DNA of 5,122 nt, taken from NCBI GenBank assembly GCA_028872645.1, contig JAPKDK010000220.1:1-5122 (forward strand), written 5' to 3'. Source of the stretch: Verrucomicrobiota bacterium. GTDB lineage: Bacteria; Verrucomicrobiota; Verrucomicrobiia; Limisphaerales; UBA1100. Positions 1 through 5,122 of the stretch are shown in pieces; the first letter of the stretch is position 1, and each line of letters opens with the position of its first letter. Position numbers and translations under genes: made by a program. The notes beneath the pieces were generated by a model, which saw only the letters and a program-made list of their open reading frames with translations, was not told the origin of the DNA and made no database searches.

Positions 1-596
1 GAGCCAAACCATACCACCGCTAGAAATGGCTTCTCTCGTTTCTTGGCATCTTCAATGAAGCGCAACGTCTCATCGATCGTCACCTCTGATCCCTCGCCTT
101 TAATAACGATGGGCGGGCCGCCATTGCGCGAGAAAGGGGGGTCCATCTCATAAAAATTATCGTGCGACACATATTCGTGAAATCCCATCGCACGCGGATT
201 AGTTGGCGAACTTTTTTTCACCGGGCCCAAATGCCATTTTCCGAAATGCCCGCAATGGTAGCCCGCCTTGGCCAGCAGATGAGCAATCGTAATCTCCTGC
301 GGCCGTAGCGAATAGCCCGGATTAAAGGTGCCGTAGCGGTTGGGGTGCCTCCCGGTCAAAACACTGCCGCGCGTGGGCGAGCACGAGGGATGAGCGGCAT
401 AAAAGTGATCAAGCCGCAGGCCTGTTTGCGCCATCTCATCGAGCACAGGTGTCTTGAGGTGTGGATGTCCGTTGTAACCGGTCTCAGCCCAGCCGTGGTC
501 ATCACCCATCAGGAGGATGATATTCGGTTTTTTTGCTTCAGCCCAAACAGCAAGAGGAAGCAGTAATGCAAAAAGGAGCAGATAAGATTTATTCAT
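1..596 (-). CDS. Secreted arylsulfatase-type sulfatase, C-terminus cut off by the window edge
   Basis: This is the N-terminal 198 residues of a formylglycine-dependent sulfatase, an enzyme that hydrolyses sulfate esters; the frame is open to the left edge. Residues 1-19 look like a Sec signal peptide: Lys near the start, a Leu-rich core, then AVWA before the likely cleavage site. The mature protein opens with KKPNIILLMGDD (metal-binding D32, D33). C72-S-P-T-R76 is the formylglycine motif, followed by TGR (81-83), and FGKWHLG (118-124) supplies the expected catalytic Lys120 and His122. Residues 189-198 (KPFLAVVWFG) match the strand that precedes the next substrate-binding His in the family. 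The missing part should carry the DH motif and the C-terminal subdomain; full family length is usually about 450-550 residues. It starts 44 bp after the preceding sulfatase, with only a weak ribosome site (TAGG, 9 nt spacer). Family is certain; substrate cannot be stated. Confidence 0.93.
   Translation of the reverse strand, partial: MNKSYLLLFALLLPLAVWAEAKKPNIILLMGDDHGWAETGYNGHPHLKTPVLDEMAQTGLRLDHFYAAHPSCSPTRGSVLTGRHPNRYGTFNPGYSLRPQEITIAHLLAKAGYHCGHFGKWHLGPVKKSSPTNPRAMGFHEYVSHDNFYEMDPPFSRNGGPPIVIKGEGSEVTIDETLRFIEDAKKREKPFLAVVWFG
369..383 (-). other. Formylglycine (FGly) motif CSPTR of the partial sulfatase
   Basis: Codons 72-76 read Cys-Ser-Pro-Thr-Arg, followed by GSVLTGR. This fits the sulfatase consensus C/S-x-P/A-x-R, in which the Cys is oxidised to formylglycine, the catalytic nucleophile. 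Thr replaces the more usual Ser at the fourth position, which is a common and tolerated variant. Confidence 0.92.
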
Positions 597-640
597 CGGC
601 GCAAGCCTACCTCGCGCCCCACTCCCACACACGAAATAAA

Positions 641-2128
641 TCACTTCACTGGCTGATCCCACAGCGGATACGGATCGTGCAGGCGTTTCATTTCTTTCAG
701 CAGCAGCGCTTCCATTTCTTTGCGTTTGGCGGCGTGCTTGGCGTTGGCGGCGAGGTTAAATTGTTCAGGATGCGGCTCGGCGAATTTTCGCAACGCGTGA
801 TGTTGGGCGAGGTATTCGTGCGGGTTGGTTTTTAGATTGAAGAGTTGGGTCTTGCGGACGGTACCATCCATCACGTCGTACTTGATAAGCTTCCAATCGC
901 CGTGGCGCACGCTGCGCATTCCCGGTTTGGTGCCGCCGCAGTAGACGCCAAAGAGCGTGTCGCGCACAGTTTGCTTTTTGCCCATCAAAACCGGCACGGC
1001 GCTGCGGCCTTCGTTGGTGGCGGGGGGCGCGATGCCCGCGAGGCCGCACACGGTGGCCAGGGTATCGAGCAGGTAAATGTTTCCCTGCGCGCGGGTGCCG
1101 GGGTTGATGCCGGGGCCTTTCACGATGAACGGTACGCGCCACGTGTGCTCGTACAGATTCTGTTTCCCTTGCAACCCGTGTCGGCCGATGGCCATTCCGT
1201 GGTCGGCGGTATATATAATGTACGTGTTGTCGAGCTCGCCCATTGCCTTGAGTTTTTTCAACACGCGGCCAATTTGGATATCGATGTTTTCGCTGCAGGC
1301 AAATTGCCGGCCGATCTCGTTGCGGATGGTGCGTTCATCTCGCCGCTCCCACACGCCAGAAACCTTCACCTCATCGCGCAGACCGGGGTGGCCGTGGTGG
1401 AAGGGATGCTTGGGCAGCCAGTTGATGGGCAGCTTCGGTTGCTTCGCGTTGGCGGGTGGAAGCGTCTTGCGCTCGGTGTGATTCACCGCGCCGTATTTTC
1501 CCAACAACTCCGGCGTGCCATCGCGCTTGTCGTGCGGATGCGAGAATCCAAAATAAATCAGAAAGGGTTTGTTGTCCTTGGTCGTTTCGCGCGCGCCCAA
1601 ATAATCCAGCACCTGCTCCGCGTGCCACGCGCTGCCGGTCTCCGGCGTGCCGCCGCGTTTGCTGGCCACGCGACTCACAGTAAACTGCGCGTTCGCCGCA
1701 TCGTAGCTGTTGCCGCGTTTGCACGTACGCATCGTGTCGTACCCCGCGCGATTGAACACGGCGGCCAATGAATTCTTTTCCAGCCCGGGCGGCACAAGTT
1801 TCGGATTGTGAACGTGAGGATTCATCGCACGCCCGCGCTTGTCCGGAATATGCCACACCGTGCGTCCGCTCATAATCATGTGACGCGACGCCGTGCAAAC
1901 GCCGCCCACCCACGACCCCATTTGATACGCGCCATCAATCACCATCCCATCGGCGGCAAGTTTCCCGATCACCGGCGCATCCAGCGCACTACGCGGGTTG
2001 TAACACTTTAGATCAAACGGCGATTGATCATCGGCGATGATGTAAAGAATATTGGGGCGTTTCTGGGCGGCGCGTGCGGTCAATGGCAAACACAGCATCA
2101 ATGCGAGCAAGAGTGTGAATTGTTTCAT
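641..2128 (-). CDS. Secreted sulfatase with altered GKWH loop (complete, 495 aa)
   Basis: A complete formylglycine sulfatase of normal length. Residues 1-20 form a Sec signal peptide (Lys2, Leu-rich core, cleavage near TARA-AQ). The mature start KRPNILYIIADDQ gives metal ligands D33 and D34. C78-T-A-S-R82 is the formylglycine motif, followed by SGR (87-89) where most relatives have TGR. Further motifs are SHPHD (196-200) for a substrate His, TADHG (307-311) for metal ligands D309 and H310, and GKQNLYEH (321-328) with the probable sulfate-binding K322. The C-terminal subdomain has the usual RHGDWKLIKY and LFNLKTNPHE segments. The loop that normally reads GKWH is instead TCKRGNSY (135-142), so the Lys is kept but the His is not. 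The ATG lies 4 nt after the stop of the upstream sulfatase, which suggests translational coupling. I infer a periplasmic exo-sulfatase; the subfamily and sugar substrate are not recognised. Confidence 0.95.
   Translation of the reverse strand: MKQFTLLLALMLCLPLTARAAQKRPNILYIIADDQSPFDLKCYNPRSALDAPVIGKLAADGMVIDGAYQMGSWVGGVCTASRHMIMSGRTVWHIPDKRGRAMNPHVHNPKLVPPGLEKNSLAAVFNRAGYDTMRTCKRGNSYDAANAQFTVSRVASKRGGTPETGSAWHAEQVLDYLGARETTKDNKPFLIYFGFSHPHDKRDGTPELLGKYGAVNHTERKTLPPANAKQPKLPINWLPKHPFHHGHPGLRDEVKVSGVWERRDERTIRNEIGRQFACSENIDIQIGRVLKKLKAMGELDNTYIIYTADHGMAIGRHGLQGKQNLYEHTWRVPFIVKGPGINPGTRAQGNIYLLDTLATVCGLAGIAPPATNEGRSAVPVLMGKKQTVRDTLFGVYCGGTKPGMRSVRHGDWKLIKYDVMDGTVRKTQLFNLKTNPHEYLAQHHALRKFAEPHPEQFNLAANAKHAAKRKEMEALLLKEMKRLHDPYPLWDQPVK
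1709..1723 (-). other. Variant active-site loop CKRGN in place of GKWH
   Basis: Codons 136-140 lie about 55 residues after the FGly cysteine, where arylsulfatases carry G-K-W-H-(L)-G. Here K137 is present, but the position two residues later is Gly139, not His. In human arylsulfatase A this Lys and His (K123, H125) contact the FGly and the sulfate. The alignment is by eye. Confidence 0.6.
1883..1897 (-). other. Formylglycine motif CTASR of the second sulfatase
   Basis: Codons 78-82 read Cys-Thr-Ala-Ser-Arg and are followed by HMIMSGR. Ala at the third position is within the C/S-x-P/A-x-R consensus. Cys78 is the residue expected to be converted to formylglycine. Confidence 0.92.
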
Positions 2129-2132
2129 GAAA

Positions 2133-3539
2133 TTATTTCAAACGGGCGCGCAATTGTTTAAGCAATGCGGCGGCTTTTTCGGGTTGGGTTTTGGCGAGGT
2201 TTTGGGTTTCGGCGGCGGGCGTGGTGTGGTCGTACAATTCCAGCTCACCGCCGCGATGGGCGATGAGGCGATGGGTGGCCGTGCGGATGGTTTGCGCGCC
2301 ACCTTTGTAGGCGAAGGCGGGATGGCCTTTGGCATTGGAATTTTTAAGAATGCCCACGAGCGATTGGCCGTTGAGACCGGCGGGCGGCTTAAGGCCAGCG
2401 AGATCGCAGACGGTTGGGAAAATATCGAGGGTTTCGACCATCGCTTGCGTGGGCTTGCCACGCGCGGTGAGGTGTGGATGACTGATGATGAGCGGCGAGC
2501 GCAGGGATTCCTCAAAGAGCGCGTGCTTGCCCCAAATGGCGTGCTCGCCCAAATGCCAACCGTGATCGCCCCACAGCACGATGACGGTGTTGTCCCGCAG
2601 CTTCAATTCATCCAACCGCGCGAGCAAGCGGCCCACCATCGCGTCGGCGTACGTCACGCACGCGGCGTAGTGCTTGCGGACTTCCAGCGCAAAGGCGGCG
2701 TCAGTGTTGGGGTTCCGCTTCCACCGATTGTATTTCATAAACTCACCCGAACCATGCCAAGTGGTTTTGCCCGCGGGCTTTTGCGGATGCGCCGTGGCGG
2801 GCAGTTTGGCGTTCTGATAATGCCGCATATATTTCGCTGGCGCGCCAAAGGGCAAGTGCGGACGAATGATGCCCACGGCAAGCAGGAAAGGTTTGTCGCC
2901 CTTCGACAAAGTGTTCATCTGCTTCAACGCCTCGTCGGTGATGAGGCCATCGGGATACGCCGTGTCCGGCCCATCGAATGATTGAAACAAATCCATCCCC
3001 TTCGCGTTCCCGCGAATCTCGCCATTGGCCAAGCCGTGCATCGCGCCGCGCGGATGTTTCCACGGCCCGGCGGGCAACAGATGTCGCGTCCACGCACCGG
3101 GCATTTCCGGTTTCGCGGCGTCGTTCCAATCCGCCCCGCCGCGTCCGCCCGGATGATGCGACACTTTGCCAACCGAAACCGTCGCGTAGCCGTGTTTACG
3201 AAACCAACCGGGAAAACTGGTGTCTTTGATTTTGGAAAAATGTTGAAACAACGCCCCATTGCTGGCCGACCCATATCGACCCGTGAGCAATGTGTAGCGC
3301 GACGCCCCGCAAGTGGGCGACTGCACATAATGCCGATGAAACGCCCGCCCCCGTGCGGCAAGCCCGTCGATATTCGGCGAATGAATATAATCCACCCCGA
3401 AGCACTTCAACTCCGGCCGAAGATCATCAATGCAAATCAACAACACATTCGGCCGCTGCTTCGTATCTTCCGCGCCAACAAAAACAGGCCAAAGCGCCGC
3501 CAAAAGAAAAATAAGTTTCCGCATACTGAAAAGGAGCAT
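2133..3539 (-). CDS. Iduronate-2-sulfatase-like secreted sulfatase (complete, 468 aa)
   Basis: A complete sulfatase closest by eye to the iduronate-2-sulfatase type, which removes 2-O-sulfate from uronic acids in glycosaminoglycan-like chains; bacterial members may act on other sulfated uronates or sugars. The N-terminus is a Sec signal (LIFLLAALWPVFVGA). RPNVLLICIDDLRPELKCFG gives metal ligands D38 and D39. C77-G-A-S-R81 is the formylglycine motif, followed by TGR (86-88). VSVGKVSHHPG (121-131) supplies K125 and H128 with the same Lys-x-x-His spacing as human IDS. RPHLPF (226-231) holds the substrate His, and GDHGWHLGEH (324-333) holds D325 and H326. K338 follows in WGKHALFEE. The upper ATG at 3539 was chosen because AAGGAG lies 11 nt before it; an ATG at 3524 would give 463 residues and a shorter leader but lacks a ribosome site. 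It lies 46 bp after the DUF1501 gene. The true substrate is unknown. Confidence 0.94.
   Translation of the reverse strand: MLLFSMRKLIFLLAALWPVFVGAEDTKQRPNVLLICIDDLRPELKCFGVDYIHSPNIDGLAARGRAFHRHYVQSPTCGASRYTLLTGRYGSASNGALFQHFSKIKDTSFPGWFRKHGYATVSVGKVSHHPGGRGGADWNDAAKPEMPGAWTRHLLPAGPWKHPRGAMHGLANGEIRGNAKGMDLFQSFDGPDTAYPDGLITDEALKQMNTLSKGDKPFLLAVGIIRPHLPFGAPAKYMRHYQNAKLPATAHPQKPAGKTTWHGSGEFMKYNRWKRNPNTDAAFALEVRKHYAACVTYADAMVGRLLARLDELKLRDNTVIVLWGDHGWHLGEHAIWGKHALFEESLRSPLIISHPHLTARGKPTQAMVETLDIFPTVCDLAGLKPPAGLNGQSLVGILKNSNAKGHPAFAYKGGAQTIRTATHRLIAHRGGELELYDHTTPAAETQNLAKTQPEKAAALLKQLRARLK
3297..3311 (-). other. Formylglycine motif CGASR of the IDS-like sulfatase
   Basis: Codons 77-81 read Cys-Gly-Ala-Ser-Arg, followed by YTLLTGR, in good agreement with the sulfatase signature. 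Human iduronate-2-sulfatase has CAPSR at the same place, so Ala for Pro is the main change. Confidence 0.92.
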
Positions 3540-3550
3540 ACCGCCGCAAG

Positions 3551-3556
3551 CTCCTT
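3551..3556 (-). promoter_or_regulatory. Ribosome binding site of the IDS-like sulfatase
   Basis: AAGGAG on the minus strand, 11 nt before the ATG at 3539 and 26 nt before the ATG at 3524. It is a near-perfect Shine-Dalgarno sequence with a slightly long spacer, and it decides the start in favour of 3539. Confidence 0.6.
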
Positions 3557-3585
3557 GTCGCCAGTTTGCATTTGCCAGTCGAAAG

Positions 3586-4998
3586 TCAACCAACCAGCTC
3601 GGGGATGGCTTTGCCGTGGTTGACGATGGGGATGGGACGGCCATTGAAATCCTTGATGGCAATTTTGGCGTAGTCGATGCCGAGGTGATGATAGATGGTC
3701 GCAAGAAAATCGCCGGGGCCATGCCGGTGGGTGATGGAGTCCTGGCCAAGCTTGTCGGTGGAGCCGATGACTTGGCCCCCTTGAATGCCGCCGCCCGCCC
3801 AGATGTTTGAGAATGCGCGCGGCCAATGATCACGGCCCGGCTGCTTGGTGCCGGCGGGGGCGCTGGCGTTGCCGGCGCCGGTGCTCGGCTGGTAGTTGAC
3901 CTTGGGGGTGCGGCCAAATTCTCCGGTGACCACCACGAGAACACGCTTGGCGAGGCCGCGCTGGTAAATATCCTCGATGAGCGCGCTGACGGATTGATCG
4001 TAGGCTTTGGCGCGAAATCGCATCGCGTTGAATACGTGATGGTTGACGGCATGGTCGTCCCAATTATTTACGCGGCCGCACAACGGGCCGTTGAGTTGAT
4101 TGGTGACAATCTCCACGCCCGATTCGATCAGCCGCCGCGAAAGCAAAAGTTGCTGCCCCCAAGTGTTGCGCCCGTAGCGGTCACGGGTGCGATTGCTTTC
4201 TTTGCTGAGGTCGAAGGCATCGCGCGCTTGGGGATTGGTGAGCAGAGAAAGCGCCTGTTGTTCGAACTCATCCAATGCGCCCGTTTCGCCTTCGCGATCA
4301 AAGGCGCGTTCAAGCGTGTCGAGGCGTTCGCGCAAAGCGACGCGGCGACCGACGCGCTGCGATTCATTGGCGTCGGACAGGCCCACGTTGGGCACGGTGA
4401 ACTTAGGCGCGTTAGGATCTCCGGTAATCGCAAACGGCGAGTATGCATCGCCAAGATAAGCCGGACCGTTGTAGCTGGTGGGCGGCTTGATGCCCATGTA
4501 GCGCGGCAGCGGATTTTTGCGCGGGCTTTCTTGCGCGCGCAGATAGTTAGCGACCGACATCCAGTCCGGCAGGCTGGGCTTGGGTTTGTCGCGCTTGGCT
4601 TTGTCGCCGGAAAACATTTGCATCGATCCGGCCGGATGACCGGCGGCACCATTCACCATCGAGCGGACGATTGAAAACTTATCGGCAATCTTCGCCTGCA
4701 TCGGCAGCAGTTCGGTGAAGCGCGTGCCGGGAATTTTTGTGGGGATGGTTGAGAACGGCCCGCGATATTCGATGGGGGCCTCGGGCTTGGGATCGTAAGT
4801 ATCGATGTGCGAACAACCGCCGGGCAGCCACACGAGAATCACCGCCGTCCGTTCGGACTTGGGTTTGGCCGCGTTCTCGGCGCGCACTTTCATCAACCCT
4901 TGCAGGCTCAATGCGCCGAATCCGGCGAGGCCGAACTGCAGAAAATTCCGCCGATCCATCGGGCCCGGGCAATGCGTGGTGGGAGTGGGTTCGTTCAT
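3586..4998 (-). CDS. DUF1501 family protein with Tat-type signal (complete, 470 aa)
   Basis: A full-length DUF1501 (PF07394) protein, abundant in Planctomycetes and Verrucomicrobia and without an established biochemical role. Residues 15-24 (DRRNFLQFGL) form a twin-arginine motif followed by a hydrophobic stretch to about residue 40, so export of the folded protein by Tat is likely. Family landmarks in order are VILVWLPGGCSHIDTYDPKP (53-72), NGAAGHPAG (116-124), WDDHAVNHH (313-321), VVVTGEFGRTPKVN (355-368), GRDHWP (388-393), GDFLATIYHHLGID (429-442) and the typical NGRPIPIVNHGKAIPELVG end. The acidic and His residues (H64, D66, D314, H316, E360, D390, H391) are plausible metal ligands, since the family is grouped with alkaline-phosphatase-like enzymes; this assignment is inference. 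The start at 4998 fits the family N-terminus (short stretch with Cys10 before DRR) and has AGGA 5 nt upstream. It lies 7 bp after the upstream stop and 46 bp before a sulfatase, so it is probably cotranscribed. Confidence 0.95.
   Translation of the reverse strand: MNEPTPTTHCPGPMDRRNFLQFGLAGFGALSLQGLMKVRAENAAKPKSERTAVILVWLPGGCSHIDTYDPKPEAPIEYRGPFSTIPTKIPGTRFTELLPMQAKIADKFSIVRSMVNGAAGHPAGSMQMFSGDKAKRDKPKPSLPDWMSVANYLRAQESPRKNPLPRYMGIKPPTSYNGPAYLGDAYSPFAITGDPNAPKFTVPNVGLSDANESQRVGRRVALRERLDTLERAFDREGETGALDEFEQQALSLLTNPQARDAFDLSKESNRTRDRYGRNTWGQQLLLSRRLIESGVEIVTNQLNGPLCGRVNNWDDHAVNHHVFNAMRFRAKAYDQSVSALIEDIYQRGLAKRVLVVVTGEFGRTPKVNYQPSTGAGNASAPAGTKQPGRDHWPRAFSNIWAGGGIQGGQVIGSTDKLGQDSITHRHGPGDFLATIYHHLGIDYAKIAIKDFNGRPIPIVNHGKAIPELVG
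4879..4998 (-). other. Twin-arginine (Tat) signal region of the DUF1501 protein
   Basis: Residues 1-40 hold a 14-residue polar N-region, the D-R-R-N-F-L motif (15-20), a Gly/Ala/Leu-rich core (22-35) and a basic stretch ending KVRA, a possible cleavage site before ENAAKP. The pattern agrees with the S/T-R-R-x-F-L-K Tat consensus except for Asp in place of Ser or Thr and Gln in place of Lys. Confidence 0.8.
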
Positions 4999-5003
4999 AA
5001 TTT

Positions 5004-5007
5004 TCCT
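5004..5007 (-). promoter_or_regulatory. Ribosome binding site of the DUF1501 gene, overlapping the upstream stop
   Basis: AGGA 5 nt before the ATG at 4998; its first two bases are the last two of the TAG stop codon of the preceding gene. This arrangement favours translational coupling of the two genes. Confidence 0.6.
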
Positions 5008-5122
5008 ATTTCTTGGCGGCCGGCAACACCCGAATCGTGATTGGTTCCGAAACCACGATGTCGACGATGTCTTTCTTTTTGGCCGGTTTACCGGATTGAG
5101 TCGGCGGGGCATATTTCGAAAC
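5006..5122 (-). CDS. C-terminal tail of an unidentified, probably exported protein (5' part outside the window)
   Basis: The last 38 codons of a minus-strand gene, read in the frame that ends at TAG (5008-5006), 7 bp before the DUF1501 start. It begins VSKYAPPTQSGKPAKKKD, a basic Pro/Lys/Ser-rich linker, followed by IVDIVVSEPITIRVLP, a beta-strand-like segment, and a short AAKK end. Alternating hydrophobic residues ending in S-E-P-I-T-I-R-V resemble the last strand of an Ig-like or PPC-type domain; such secreted proteins often sit beside DUF1501 genes in Planctomycetes and Verrucomicrobia. A DUF1549/DUF1553 protein, the other common partner, is less likely because its usual C-terminus looks different. 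The coding frame is supported by the tight junction with DUF1501 and the ribosome site placement; the family call is a guess. Confidence 0.65.
   Translation of the reverse strand, partial: VSKYAPPTQSGKPAKKKDIVDIVVSEPITIRVLPAAKK

Noticed and set aside
1..596. Possible recent transfer of the third sulfatase, based on AT-richer third codon positions in its first 30 codons
   Set aside because: The bias is limited to the signal peptide region; later codons look like those of the neighbours, and only part of the gene is visible.
845..1771. 308-codon plus-strand open frame opposite the second sulfatase
   Set aside because: The minus-strand frame carries all sulfatase motifs across this stretch. 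The plus frame gives a protein with no recognisable domain and arises from GC-rich codon use on the opposite strand.
2052..2981. 309-codon plus-strand open frame across the junction of the two complete sulfatases
   Set aside because: It spans two real minus-strand genes, has no convincing ribosome site or known domain, and its composition is that of an antisense shadow.
3560..3579. Direct repeat GCCAGT, 8 bp apart, in the 46-bp gap before the IDS-like gene
   Set aside because: Six-base repeats of this kind are expected by chance. It is not an inverted repeat, so it is neither a hairpin terminator nor a clear operator.
3540..4052. Upstream extension of the IDS-like sulfatase frame into the DUF1501 gene
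   Set aside because: The extra 171 residues are Pro/Ser/Ala-rich without domain similarity, come before a clear signal peptide, and overlap DUF1501 coding sequence in another frame.
3826..4674. 282-codon plus-strand open frame opposite the DUF1501 gene
   Set aside because: It lies wholly inside a gene with strong family motifs on the other strand; its Ala/Gly/Val/Arg-rich product is typical of an antisense reading.
4999..5112. 38-codon N-terminal extension of the DUF1501 protein
   Set aside because: The extension is basic and low-complexity, overlaps the tail of the upstream gene, and would bury the Tat signal. The ATG at 4998 has a ribosome site and matches the usual family N-terminus.

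Overview
The window is a compact gene block read entirely from the minus strand (right to left). It contains the last 38 codons of an unidentified protein, a complete DUF1501-family protein, two complete sulfatases, and the first 198 codons of a third sulfatase that runs off the left edge. Gaps between genes are short (7, 46, 4 and 44 bp). No stretch over 300 bases lacks a gene, and I see no tRNA, rRNA, CRISPR array, insertion sequence or clear terminator. The layout suggests one operon, with its promoter to the right of the window.

Organism: DUF1501 proteins with an RR-type signal, next to several distinct secreted sulfatases, are typical of the Planctomycetota-Verrucomicrobiota-Lentisphaerota group, whose genomes are very rich in sulfatases. 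The moderately GC-rich sequence fits a marine or freshwater member. I cannot choose between the phyla from this window alone.

Region by region, in transcription order: 5122-5006 is the C-terminal tail of an exported or surface protein (assignment weak). 4998-3586 encodes a DUF1501 protein with a Tat-type leader. 3539-2133 encodes an iduronate-2-sulfatase-like enzyme. 2128-641 encodes a second sulfatase with an altered active-site loop. 596-1 encodes the N-terminal part of an arylsulfatase-type enzyme.

Function: all three sulfatases carry a cysteine-type formylglycine motif (CGASR, CTASR, CSPTR), an N-terminal Sec-type leader and the Asp-Asp metal site. They differ strongly outside these motifs, so they probably attack different sulfate positions or different sugars. 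The simplest reading is a set of periplasmic desulfating enzymes for a complex sulfated glycan. The DUF1501 protein probably belongs to the same alkaline-phosphatase-like superfamily, so the cluster may hold four related folds side by side. No sulfatase-maturing enzyme, glycoside hydrolase or transporter is visible in the window. This looks like a known type of locus rather than a wholly new system; the most unusual details are the active-site loop of the second sulfatase and the unexplained role of the DUF1501 protein.
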